64,000 nucleotides of DNA from Arenicola marina (lineage: Eukaryota; Annelida; Polychaeta; Arenicolidae), in NCBI GenBank assembly GCA_964019135.1, contig OZ025249.1, positions 12,512,039 through 12,576,038 of the forward strand, read 5' to 3'. Position numbers and translations under genes: made by a program. The notes beneath the pieces were generated by a model. The model had not been told where the DNA came from, ran no database searches, and saw only the letters and a program-made list of their open reading frames with translations. Below are positions 12,400-24,600 of this stretch, piece by piece (the stretch's first letter is position 1; each line of letters starts with the position of its first letter).

Positions 12400-14397
12400 T
12401 GGCATCTCAGCATGACCACACGCTGGCGACAAGTATCGTATAAATTGGGCTAGGCTTTTTCGTTTGTCCAAATATCATCAAGTTTCAACATTATTACCTT
12501 CTATGTAACATTACCACAAACCAACAGTTAGCGACCATCTATATAGGCCTATATATATTAAGTTATATTCTTTCGCTATCTATTAAAGCCGCTCGTGTTC
12601 TACCGATATCGTAGCAATAAAACCTTTGCCCCTTGCATACCGTCAGTACACCAGCGAGACAAGTTTAGTATGCGATGCAACGCAAACGGCTCGTAATTTC
12701 CTAAGGTTAATAACCTTAACGATGCGACGCCGCGTGCGATATATCACATCACATTTATAAATACTTACCTATGAGCTGAAACCGTGCACGTATTCCAAAT
12801 AATCCGTTTTATGCATGACACGTGAGAGGGTTTTCGTTTTGCATTGCATGCCGTGTGAAGTGAACCTGAGATACCGGGCAGCCCAAAACGGATGGGTGAC
12901 TAAACCTGTCACACTGAGTGCTCGATGAATAGCTGCATGGGCGCCTCGCCCGCTAATAAGTACACCGGCGGCGTGGCATGCACAAGGACCATGGGATGTG
13001 TGCAGCTATCTGATGAGAGGGTGAACAGGCACACAGGATAGGAGAGAGGGACCACGGTACAAACTGCCTGCCTGTCACTAATAGATCTGTCAGCCGCGTG
13101 GGCCCTGCCCTACCGACAGGTGCCCGCGACGCTTGGGGAGAGGGAGGGGTCGCAGGGGGGAAGGGGGGGCGTTGTGCACAAGCGTGCTTCCTGCCCATGT
13201 TGTGGGTCCTTGCCACATATTAAATGGGAGGGTATGACAGCCGATACGGCATAGGCCTATGGGTTTGTATATGCGATTGACCATTGTGTGAACAAATAGT
13301 AAGTAGACAAATATTAATGAAGCTGCAGCTTGTGTTTGAAGAAAATATTTTGAAATTAAGACATACATTGTAGAATGAAATTAAGCAATTATTGATCACT
13401 CTGGCAATATGAGACGACCGCCAAACGTAAGTTTTGATTATGCTTAAAAAAACATACATGTGCAAAACATGAAGACTCTCTTTATACGTGCTCTTATTGT
13501 GCCAGAAAAGGTGAGATTTGTGTGCATGACCCAATGATATGCTATAGATGTTATTCCAAATACTATTACACTGATGCCGTTAAAAAAACCTTCGTGTGCG
13601 TCAAATTACACGAAACTGTTCATCAATTATTATGAGATTTTGGACGGTTTTGTATCAGTCTAGCATCCATTTATATCATATTGCTTATTGTTTTTGTTAA
13701 GAAAGCATGGTTACGATGCAAAAGCATCCTTTACATTTGGTAAACGTATTTGTAAATATAATCACGCTTATGTAAAAATTAAGTTCATTCTTTAAAAAGT
13801 GACTGATAGGCCCAAGGAGGGTTGGGTACTTGTTTCCTGCTATGTTGTTATTTTCATGTTGTCACGTACCATGTCACTATGATAAATAAACATCTATCTC
13901 TATCTATCTAAGTGTGTGAAATATGTCGTCATACGTACACGTTGGATATACCCCCCACCCCCCTCCTCCCCCCCTTCCCCACACCCCATTTCAGAAATAG
14001 AGCAGTACATAACACATAGTGCAAAGACACAGCTAATTCTTTCTGTGTTCGGGAGCGGATCCAGGGAGGGGGGTTCCGGGGATTCCGGACATGACCCCTG
14101 CCTTTTTGAGGAAGAACGCCGTTTTTCAATGCAAAATTAAGTCCGCCTGACGCACCACCCATCCCCCCAATTTGGTGGACCGCCCGGTCGCATTTTTGTT
14201 CGGAGCCCCCCCCCCCCCCCCTCCCCTCCCCCTGGTCGCAAGTGGACCCATCCTCCCTTTTCAAATTCCTAGATTCGCTCCTGTGTATTGCACAGCTTTC
14301 AGTAAGGGCGGACCCCAGTGTTTACGTTAAAAAGGGAGGGGGACCACGTTGAGCGCAATAAGCCTCTCCCGTGAGGTAGATGATAGCTTCCGCGGGA
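12400..14397. other. Intergenic DNA with C-rich tracts
   Basis: No gene supported. C-rich simple tracts lie near 13,950-13,985 and 14,205-14,235, a G-rich one near 13,135-13,170, and a TATC-type microsatellite near 13,893-13,910. Confidence 0.45.
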
Positions 14398-14901
14398 GTT
14401 GGCGCGTGTTAGGGCCCAAAACGTCATAGTGACGAAAACGTCAAACCACACGGTCTGAGCCATCTATAGGAGCAAATGTATAGTTTAACATTGTGCCTCG
14501 GTCGCAGTGTCTGTTGATGGGGGCTATGAATATATGAGGCAGTAACTCTTCAGTTTCAGATATATTTAAGTGCTTTCATAAACGATGGAATATGGGTATC
14601 GCCCCCCCCCCCCCCTCCATTCGGGTCCACCCCTTGGAACCTTCTATTCCAAGAAACCTTAGATTTCCTTATTTTCCTGCGCCTTAATACGCAAATTTCG
14701 GCCTGCAAGAGGTCTCTAATTGTCAATCAATCAATCCGTTAGCCACGAGTGGCCCCGCCCTGTCTCCTTCAGAAACGCCACGCAGGGTTGTGTGAGCGAT
14801 AACCGGGATGGTTGAAATTAAAGTTTAAACTGTATATTTCATTCTACCAATGTATGACGTTTTGGTCACTATGACGTTTTGGGTTCTAACAGGCGCGCAA
14901 C
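14398..14901. mobile_element. MITE with about 45-bp terminal inverted repeats
   Basis: The left end reads GTTGGCGCGTGTTAGG and then CCCAAAACGTCATAGTGAC. The right end, reverse complemented, reads GTTGCGCGCCTGTTAGAA and then the same CCCAAAACGTCATAGTGAC, each followed by AAAACGTCA. About 45 bp match in inverted orientation with few differences. The 500-bp interior encodes nothing recognisable and includes a poly-C tract near 14,601. I could not see a clear target-site duplication, so the superfamily is unassigned. Confidence 0.8.
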
Positions 14902-15590
14902 AAGCAATGGGGGAAACACACCAAAAGCGGCAACATTGCACGGCTCCAAACCCCACGTCCTACATTCTGCATCAAAAGATATTTCATTGACATACTACAA
15001 TTTTCTGGTAAGAATTGTGTTCATTTGTGGGACTTGTCTCGACAAAATGGGTTCCTGTTCAATTTTTGTTGTTGACAGAAAGTTATTTTGTCTAGACAAA
15101 ATGCCCATTCATCTACAACATGAAGGGGATTAACCTTGACTTCACTTGGGACAGAGGCGATGGCTGTGGATTGTCGTAACGTGCGACACTCGTATCGTAT
15201 GACACACTGCTTCCAAGGACAGCTCAAATGTGAACACAATGCCGCGGTCGACATCACACGCCGATAGCAAAATATGGAGTGCGCCAAGGGTCATATGGCG
15301 ATGATAGGCGCAAACTGGTAGAAAATCGAGCCTCACACCCAAGCAAAGATGTTATAGTAATTATGTATGTTAATAGCTGATAAAGGTGCCTGTTTAGACG
15401 GATTCACCAAATACATGTACACATTTACACAGATTTGTTCAACACTGTAAGGGTCTTGTTAAGCCGTATATGCCACTGTATTGAAGAGTGTAAATCTGGA
15501 AAAAAAATATTCGGGTACAATATTGCACAATTGAACGCCTAAAAATGAAAAAAATTCATATGGCCGCTCTTCGAAGATCCATATGGACGC
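14902..15590. other. Intergenic DNA without recognised features
   Basis: No exon or repeat seen. Short open frames are unremarkable. Confidence 0.45.
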
Positions 15591-16010
15591 TCGCTCTTTT
15601 CTTAGTGTCACCGCATCTTCTTTTCACCGCACCTTCTTTTCGCCGCATCTTGGTGCATCGCATCTTCGTGTCACCGCATCTTGGTGTCATCATCGCATCT
15701 ATGTGTTACCACATCTTAGTGTCATCATCGCATCTTTGTGTCACCACATCTTTGTGTCTTCGCATCTTTATGTCACCGCATCTTCTTGTCACCGCATCTT
15801 CATGTCACCGCATATTTGTGTCACCGCACCTTCGTGACATCGCATATCTTGTCACCACACCTTCCAAGCTCCCCGCTAGCGGAGTGGGTCGAAGGCAGAG
15901 AGTGCACACCTTCGTGTCACCGGCGCTCTTCCATATGGTCGCGCCTTCACCAGTTCAGTTGATCATTTCTTCATGTGATCGATTCTTCGAGTTCGTGTGA
16001 CCGCATCTTC
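15591..16010. repeat. 16-bp minisatellite, degenerate
   Basis: Units of the form GTCACCGCATCTTCGT repeat every 15-16 bp, strongest at 15,605-15,870 and decaying to about 16,010. The unit length keeps several plus-strand frames open, giving HRIFVSPHL-like peptide repeats that I treat as an artefact. Confidence 0.9.
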
Positions 16011-16793
16011 AAATGTCATCTTTTCCGTTCTTCATGTGCCTTCAAGTGCTCTAAAGCGGCCTGAAACACCACCATTCCATTGTCCATATAAGGCATTTAT
16101 GGATTGAACGATAAGTTACACCTGTCTTAAAGATACTTCTTTTACCATTTGAACTTTTGTTTGGGCCATGTGCTGTTTGTAATTGTGGCTGGTTCATTTT
16201 TTTTATTATTAAATCAGTTAAAAAACAAACCTTATGGATGATTACCATGATACCGCCTCAAGATAAGCGTAACGTTAGTAACTATCTATAAATTTCGTTT
16301 CTCAAACCACGATTTACATCGCATAGAAATGGAACAGTAGAATAACATATCATCACGGGATCGAATATGTCTTACTGTAAATGTAGGAAAAACACCATTG
16401 AATGCGAATATCACTATCACCATATACATATATATGTGAATTTTACGCCGGTATCAAAATTAGCATAATCATAACGCATTCGTGGCGATTTCCACAAGCC
16501 ACGCCCACTCTCATTGCCACGGCTACCACGTTCATGTTTTACCCATCAGGTTTCCAACTGTGGGCTTCCGGAATAACTGAGGTAAGAGAGCAAAATGTAC
16601 CTGGAATTTACTTAGGTATTTAGTTGCGATCGCAAAACAATACCCGCATGGTAAGTCAGTGCCGCATGCAGATTGGTATACAAAGATACTATTTAAAGCG
16701 ATGACAATTTGAAATGATGCGGGTTATTGCGTGTTCGTGATCGCTGCTGAGTCACAGACACAGGCGCCTGACTGAGGCCCGGCGAGGGGGGTA
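16011..16793. other. Intergenic DNA without recognised features
   Basis: AT-rich sequence up to the left flank of the long-inverted-repeat element. No gene supported. Confidence 0.45.
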
Positions 16794-17390
16794 GGTTTCA
16801 GGGTGTATACTCGGATCGGCCGAACTGCGAATCGGCCGAGGTATTTAAGGGGGGTGGGGGGATGGGGTTGGGGGGGGGGTCGTCGAGCCCGAGCCGCCAT
16901 CGGATTAGTCTGCGCCTCGATGATTGGGTGTCTGGCTTGGCGTCGGCCCTGATGGCTTCGGCATCGGGTGGGGGAGAGGGGAGGAGGCTGCGTCCGGCAC
17001 GCGTGGATTAATCTGGTGTTTGGTGTCACTTTTGTTTGTGTTGCTGGCTTAGTAATCACAAAATTTTGGGGAATTGTTAACGGCCCCGTAACGAGCATGG
17101 ATAATATTCATCACGCGGCCCGTAATGAATATTGATAACGCGGAATTTGCACGCGACCCGAAACACTTTTCACACGGAAATGATATATACGCGGAAATTT
17201 GGTGTGTCAGTTGGTTTATGCAGCGAAAGATGGAAACTTATAAAGATTTAATAACAAATTTATTCAACAACGATAACTATTACTATATAACCACTACTGC
17301 CACTACTGCCACTACAACTCAGTCCGAATCTGCTTCTGGGGCTGGGGCTAGATCTTGGAGAGGGCGGGTGTCGGCGCGGTCATTGGGGCA

Positions 17391-17602
17391 GATCACGTGA
17401 CTCCCAGCGGGCAGGAGGCCGAGTGGGGTCCTCTCTCCGTCCTCGTACTCTCGCCAATATCAAAGAGCCTCGTGTTGATATCACGCGAGCCTTGCCGCAC
17501 GATACGGACAACCTCTTCCCTCAACACGAACTCCTCTGTGAGTGTAACAAGCTGCACTTCCCGCCACAGCAAATCAGCGAGTAGGTACAAATTCAGGTTC
17601 CC
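17391..17602 (-). pseudogene. Exon-like coding segment inside the long-TIR element
   Basis: On the minus strand a strong acceptor (polypyrimidine then TTTTCAG, AG at 17,603-17,604) opens directly into a frame of about 69 codons that ends at a TGA at 17,391-17,393. The peptide starts GNLNLYLLADLLWREVQL and continues with EEFVLREEVVRIV. It is leucine/arginine/glutamate-rich, helical in character and unlike the simple-sequence frames around it. I do not recognise the protein. It could be a captured host exon (as in Pack-MULEs) or a remnant of a transposon gene. No partner exon with a matching donor was found within the element. Confidence 0.4.
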
Positions 17603-17699
17603 TGAAAAGAATAATTTGACAAGTTATTAATAATGAAAGAAAACATCCAAAACAATACTTTTTAAAGGAGCTATATAAGGGTATTTGATTATACATTAT

Positions 17700-17745
17700 T
17701 ATTAGATTTTACATCAGTGAAGCAGTGAAGCAGTGAAGCAATTTT
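17700..17745. repeat. Short AGTGAAGC direct repeat
   Basis: Three consecutive copies of AGTGAAGC inside the interior of the long-TIR element. Confidence 0.8.
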
Positions 17746-18407
17746 TAACTAGCTAGGTTAGTTTACCTCTCTTGCTGCGGTGGTTTAGCCGATGGTGCCA
17801 CCCTTCCACGTCGTTGTTGGTCCGTGTGGCGAGGCCAAACACGGACCACGTAGCCGGCGGGCTAATATATTAAACACGGAAGACGCCCCTCTATCCATGG
17901 CCATTGAGAATGCCACGAAAATGAAATCGCGTGAAATCAAAATGAATGAAGCTGAGTTTCCGTGTGAAAAATGTTTCGGGCCGCGTGCAAATTCCGCGTT
18001 ATCAATGCTCATTACGGGCCACGTGAATGTTATCCATTCTCGTTACGGGGCCGTTGACAATTCGCAAAAATGTAGTGATTACTTTAGTGGCCCGGCCGTG
18101 AAAATTTCTCCCAAAAAATCAGTAAATATTGGTCCCATCACCGCCCCTCCACCCATACACACCCAGCAGCCAGCAACACAAACACAATTGACACCAATCG
18201 CCAGCTTCATCCAGACAGACCCGCCCCCCCCCCCTTCTCCAGCCGATGCCGAAGCCAACACCAAGCCAATCGTCGAGGCACAGACTAATCTGCTGGCGGG
18301 CAGCTTGACGACCCCCCCCCCTCCCCGCTCCACCCATGGTAGGGGGTGGTGAGAGTGGCTCGGTCGATTCGCAGTTTGGCCGATCTGCATGGCATTCGGT
18401 TTCAGGG

Positions 18408-21021
18408 GGGTTTACGCCCATTTTGACTTCAGGACGTTTTGACCGCCTGTGGTTGGGGGTTGGGGGGTAAGTTTGTATCGGGCATGGTGTGGGGGTTTTG
18501 ATGCTTAATGTTTAAGGGGGTGGAGTCATTCTCAGAAGAAATGGGACTGAAATAGCTCCGGTTGTTATCATTATTACATTAATCAGCTGAAACAGGGTAA
18601 GGGGATGGCGTCACTGGGTGGCGGCATCAGCCACATCAAACAGGGGCTATGATCTTACCAGTGGTTGCGCCCTGTAACGACGCTATCTGGGGGTGGGGAC
18701 GAATGGTATCCAATGAGAAACAGCGCCTAGGAAGAAATATTACTCAATATTAAACGCGGAAGTCACTGCGGAAGTGAGGAAGTAGAATGAACTATTGAGG
18801 AAGTGCTTTTAGGGCAGTCTTGCTGGCGAACTGAAATCTCCCAGCCGGGGTGCGAGGTGTCGGCGTGGGGTGTGACGGGAGGGGGGGTGGGTGGAGAATT
18901 ACTGGCCGCGCCGACATGGCTGGCTGGTTGGTGAAGCCTGGGCAAGAGTTGGCATGGGTAGTGGTGGGGGGTGGGGGGGGGAGGTAGTAGGGGGAGGGTG
19001 GATTAAGTGCAGGCGGGTTGGGGGTATGGGGGTGGATCGACGCACAGTGAATAACATATTAAAATATCTACATTGTTTATCTAGATTTTTTTGTCACTGT
19101 CAATCGTCAGTGTCGCCACATTCCACAGGTTTAGTAAATCAGTTAGGGGGTGAGGAAAGCTAGGGTATATTAAAATAAGTTCTAATTTATTACATTTACT
19201 AGCTGTTAATAGAAAAGATTCAACAGTAAACAGCAAAGTAATCCATTACTGCCTGTGATCCGCTACTGCCTATGGTCTGTTACTGCCTGACAAGCTGTAT
19301 ATATATGTCTGAGTTGATCTGAGAATAAAAGTCAATTATGAGTATAAATCGTCTTTCAACTTTCATTTGTTAAATTAAGTTGTGTGACAAGTCCGACAGC
19401 TGCCTGCCTCCTCAGACATCCTCCCCACCCAGATGCATGCAGAGTCTGAGAGGGGTAATACTGCCTGCACTAACAGTGCAGGCAGTGTTATTGAGGCCAT
19501 CGCTATGGGGAGCTCCCCGTACAGATGCCCTCCCCATAGTGATGGGTAAGAACGTAGACCCTTATCGCCACATCAGCTCCAGTGGCAAGAATACAGGGTT
19601 GGGCATACCAGCTAGTGTCCGATGAGCTGGCTGCCTGCCTGGAGTAGCAAAACAGGGTCCCATTCCACAGCCACATATGAGGCCTATACCCCCTTCTCCT
19701 TTACACTTCCATAGTCAAATCATCCAGTGGTCAAAGTGGGCAATACTGTTTCAGTTCATAGTTCTATAGATGTAACCTAGTCAGCTCTGACATGGGTCCA
19801 GTTGCTGAATTATATTACATCTTCTTGTAACTGCTTTTCATTAGCAATGATTTGCAGGTTCCAGACCAAAATCTAGTCAGGACTTTCTCACAGTCATAAA
19901 GTAAATCATTTACGTATGTTTTGAAATACTAAAAATGAACCTATGTTTTAGAACACCCCCAATATTGGAAAACAATATTATTTTTTGTGACTATGTTTTA
20001 GTACACTAGATATGGTAGTTAATTCTTTTGTATCAATGTTTTAGTACACCCTAAGTTTCCGGAAATGTATCTTATCTAATTAGGTTGCGGCTGTGAAGAT
20101 ATAAGACATTTAGCATTGAAATCGGTCTCAATAGTTTATTCACTACAACATTGATCCACCCACCCCTTCCACTACCCTTGCCCTGTCACTGCATGCATGG
20201 AAGCCATGTATAAGCCCCAAACCTCCTGGTGAGTGATGACACCGGTGCATATGAAGCCATTTCCTGCTTTCGCTATAAAGCATATGTTAGCTTACGCTAC
20301 CTGTTGCACACCCATCTCTCTCCGACCTATACCCTAGTTTATCAGTGACCAATCAGAGTGCAGCTATGACAATCATGTTGGCTGTGACCAGCCTGTATCT
20401 ACTTTAATAAATAAGGGAGTATCAGCCTCTGATCCAGCACCCTCCCAACTTTTAGGCATCAGTTCCCCCACTCACCAACCATAAGATACCACTTAAGATA
20501 CTCAAATGGATATCAAATATTGTAAAGTTTTGTTCGTTTCTGGGCATATCAAATGTCAGTCGCAATGCATTTTATATATGTCTGCGCTACCTGACTGACC
20601 GCTACTCTCTGCACCCCCCCCCCCCCCCAAGCTGTGTACATTGTTTATGTCTGAGCTGCCTGACTGACTACCTCTCTCTCTGCACCACCCTCTACCCCCG
20701 TCCCCCCCCCCCCTCTCCTCCCCATTTCTCCACTTCTCTTAATCAGAGCTGATTGACAGACAGTAGTCCCTATTGTAACCGTTGCCCATCCCACCCCCTT
20801 CGTCAGAGGAGGGACATTCCTCTTAGCTGGCCAAGCGCCTGCGGTGAGGAAGTTTGGACACCTTCCCTCCCCCTCATTCTCCACCGATCCCCAGGCTTTG
20901 TTTGACAGGAAGCAAGGAAGCCAAATGGGAGTCAGGTGTACTGGAAGAAATGATACTTGGGCTAGCACATATTTTTGGTACAAGACTGTAAAGTACAGAT
21001 TTTACATCACATCAATGGCAT
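18408..21021. other. Intergenic DNA with G- and C-rich tracts
   Basis: No gene supported over 2.6 kb. G-rich tracts lie near 18,875-19,030 and pure C-runs near 20,610-20,630 and 20,700-20,715. CTGCCTG-type short repeats recur at about 19,245-19,290 and 19,400-19,500. Promoter and 5' UTR exon(s) of the downstream acyltransferase gene are expected here, but I could not locate them. Confidence 0.45.
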
Positions 21022-21258
21022 ACCATGGTTGCTCAATGGTCTTTTATTTCATATGGTCTGACTTTAACATCTCAGTGTCATTTTAAGCACCAAGGCTAGC
21101 CCAATTGGCTGGGATATAGTTCAAACCGCATCTCTGCAAACCATGGTTGCTCAATGGTCTTTTATTTCATATGGTCTGACTTTAACATCTCAGTGTCATT
21201 TTAAGCACCAAGGCTAGCCCAATTGGCTGGGATATAGTTGAAACCGCATCTCTGCAAA
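21022..21258. repeat. 118-bp tandem duplication
   Basis: The block beginning CCATGGTTGCTCAATGG (21,023) recurs at 21,141 with almost no change. Each copy includes the tRNA-like head of a SINE family B element, so the duplication copied the SINE head together with flanking DNA. Confidence 0.92.
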
Positions 21259-21376
21259 TGTATGTGTGCAGGATAAAAATCCTTGTTCTTTCTTTGCAAA
21301 GAGTAGGGTTTACTTCTAGAGACAACACCCCTTCTCTACCTTGATCCTTCCCATTGTCGTGACATGAGGTATAAAA
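21200..21376 (+). mobile_element. SINE family B copy
   Basis: Head GGCTAGCCCAATTGGCTGG, then GTGCAGGATAAA, TTTGCAAAGAGTAGGG and a tail ending near GTCGTGACATGAGG. It corresponds in order to the copies near 25.6 and 62.0 kb. Confidence 0.75.
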
Positions 21377-21625
21377 GTATAAAGCATCCTACTTGAACCA
21401 ATCCAAAAAACATCTGCCTCTGTAACTGAGCCACATATACGGCATGAAGCAAGCAGTATAAATGTTTTATCATTCATCCTTCCTGGGAAATAGTTTGGTT
21501 ATTGGTTCTTGGCCTGTGATTAAAACTTGATTTTCCATATTATATATAAACTCTGATACAGACCAAAAGTGTAATAGACCAAATGTTATGCTGAATTGGT
21601 AAATGTGCTTTCATTAGTTACAGAC

Positions 21626-24600
21626 ATGAATGCGAGGGCCCATATGATGCAAGAAATGGGGGGTCACGGACATTCTCATGACCATGATGATATGGGAGGT
21701 CACGGACATTCTCATGACCATGGTGATATGGGAGGTCATGGACATTCTCATGACCATGGGGATATGGGTGGTCACGGCCATTCTCATGACCATGGAGGCA
21801 TGGGTGGTCAGGGCCATGCCCATGAAGGTGGTGCTATGATGGGACACGGCCACAGCCCACAAGATATCATGGCTGCCCAGCAGCGCATGGGCATGATGCT
21901 CCAGCGACTGCAGGCCTTTGCCCAGGCTCAGGAGGAGGGGGGTGACGTGGCGGCCGCTGGCGCTTTGCCCATGGCGGGTCACCCAAGCCCCCAGGCCGTC
22001 GCTGAGATGATGGCCAGAATCCAGAAGGCCCAGGCCATGCTTCAGGCTCAGGCGGAAGGCCTCGGCGTGGGCCAAGCGGGCGGGGCTGCCGGCAGCGTGT
22101 CCCCTAGCAACAACGGGGGAGCGGCAGGTGTCGGCGGCGGTGGCCCGGCTTTTGGAGAAACACAGGTGGAAAAACTGCCGCATATGGAGAAAGGCTTTAT
22201 ATACCAGGATCCGAAATCCAGCACGGGACCCTTGGAAGGGTCGTTGTTGTACGGCGGCGGGCATTACACCCCGCCGGTGTACGGCTGGGGGGAGCTGGCC
22301 CGAGGTAAGGACCCCCCCGAGGACGGCTCCGCCGCCGGGAAGGGCCCCCAGACCGAGGCCAGACCGCTCCCGCTCTTCCAGGGAGTGATGATGCCGCATG
22401 AGATGGCCACGACTGGCGGCGTCAAGCACTGCACGGTGCCCCTCCTGGGACGACTGCGCTTCCTGACGGACCGGGGCGGCATGGCCATGCTGTCTATCGT
22501 CGTCTTGTACTGGATCTCTGGAAACTTCTGCACCTGGAATGTCATTCTGCTGCCGCAATACGGAGAGGGGTTCTTTACACTCTCCCCGCTGTTGTGTAAG
22601 TTGTCTGCAGGTGTCGGAGTCGCTATACGCCTCGAAGGCACGCAAAATACCTTTAGTACTTTTAGTACTTATTAACGCGTTCGGCTCTTGCCGTATGTTC
22701 TCTGCTAGGCTACCCCAATCGGCCGGTATGGGCTTCAAGTCCCATCTGCACAAATGTGTTTGCTTCAGAAACATTAAATATTAATTTTAAACATGAAATA
22801 TTAATTATATTATTATTATGTTATTCAATTCAACATTTGTAATATATGACTAGTTCTATCATAGAGAAGGCTCCACTATTTCCTGCAATGAATCCAGTGT
22901 CTTTGTTATTTCAGGGTATGGTGGGCTGTCGATTCTCTGTATAACCAGCCTGTTTAAAGCCTCCACATTGAACCCCGGTCGAGTCCCATACTCAATCGCC
23001 AAAGACAGTTCAGGTAAGTGATAATTTGCTGTAAGACATATACCGTAAAATTTGACATCAGTTCAAAATTTAAAGCTACACTTAAAAACATGACTACATT
23101 AAGAATTCTTTATTAAAATTTTCTCTTTCTCGGATGTGAAAACGAGATCTTGTTGCAGATTATCCTGACTGGACTTATTGTCAGGTTTGTGATCAAAAGC
23201 GGCCACCCAGAGCCCATCACTGTAGACGGTGTCAGCAGTGCGTCCTCAAGATGGATCATCACTGCCCCTGGTAGGTGTACAGTACAGTGCAGCGTACACC
23301 CGGAGTGTACAGTACAGTAGTGTACACCCGGTGTGTACAGTGCAGTACAGCGTACACCCGGAGTGTACAGTAGAGTGCAGTGTACACCCGGAGTGTACAG
23401 TACAGTACAGTGTACACCCGGAGTGTACAGTACAGTGCAGCGTACACCCGGAGTGTACAGTACAGTGCAGCGTACACCCGGAGTGTACAGTACAGTAGTG
23501 TACACCCGGTGTGTACAGTGCAGTACAGTGTACACCCGGAGTGTACAGTAGAGTAGTGTACACCCGGAGTGTACAGTACAGTACAGTGTACACCCGGAGT
23601 GTACAATGCAGTACAGTGTACACCCGGAGTGTACAGTACAGTACAGTGTACACCCGGAGTGTACAGTACAGTAGTGTACACCCGGTGTGTACAGTGCAGT
23701 ACAGTGTACACCCGGAGTGTACAGTAGAGTAGTGTACACCCGGAGTGTACAGTACAGTACAGTGTACACCCGGAGTGTACAATGCAGTACAGTGTACACC
23801 CGGAGTGTACAGTACAGTACAGTGTACACCCGGAGTGTACAGTACAGTACAGTGTATACCCGGAGTGTACAGTACAGTACAGTGTACACCCGGAGTGTAC
23901 AGTACAGTACAGTGTACTCCCGGAGTGTACCGTACAGTACAGTGTACACCCGGTGTGTACAGTACAGTACTGTGTATACCCGGAGTGTACAGTACAGTAC
24001 AGTGTACTCCCGGAGTGTACCGTACAGTACAGTGTATACCCGGAGTGTACAGTACAGTACAGTGTACTCCCGGAGTGTACCGTACAGTACAGTGTACACC
24101 CGGTGTGTACAGTACAGTGTACACCCGGAGTGTACAGTACAGTAGTGTACACCCGGTGTGTACAGTGCAGTACAGTGTACACCCGGAGTGTACAGTAGAG
24201 TAGTGTACACCCGGAGTGTACAGTACAGTACAGTGTACACCCGGAGTGTACAATGCAGTACAGTGTACACCCGGAGTGTACAGTACAGTACAGTGTATAC
24301 CCGGAGTGTACAGTACAGTACAGTGTACTCCCGGAGTGTACCGTACAGTACAGTGTACACCCGGTGTGTACAGTACAGTGTACACCCGGAGTGTACAGTA
24401 CAGTAGTGTACACCCGGAGTGTACAGTACAGTGTATACCCGGAGTGTACAATGCAGTACAGTGTACACCCGGAGTATACAGTACGGTGAAGTATACACCT
24501 GGAGTGTACAATGCAGTACAGTGTACACCCGGAGTGTACAATGCAGTACAGTGTACACCCGGAGTGTACAATGCAGTACAGTGTACACCCGGAGTGTACA

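Larger units (their letters stand above)
16804..18397. mobile_element. Long-TIR DNA transposon (MULE/foldback-like)
   Basis: Arms at 16,804-17,180 and 17,956-18,397 are inverted copies of each other. Shared blocks include GATCGGCC, AACTGCGAATC, an AACGCGGAATTTGCACGCG block and a CACACGGAAA inner end. The arms differ by small indels and G/C-run lengths. The direct 10-mer GGTTTCAGGG sits immediately outside both arms (16,794-16,803 and 18,398-18,407), as expected of a target-site duplication. Arms of several hundred bp with a 9-10 bp duplication are typical of Mutator-like elements; that assignment is inference. The middle has no visible transposase but holds an exon-like segment (listed separately), so the element looks non-autonomous. 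Confidence 0.75.

Noticed and set aside
15545-16000. 151-codon frame with HRIFVSPHL-like repeats
   Set aside because: Created by the 16-bp minisatellite.
21614-22774. 386-codon minus-strand frame opposite the first acyltransferase exon
   Set aside because: Antisense shadow of a GC-rich, His-codon-biased coding exon.
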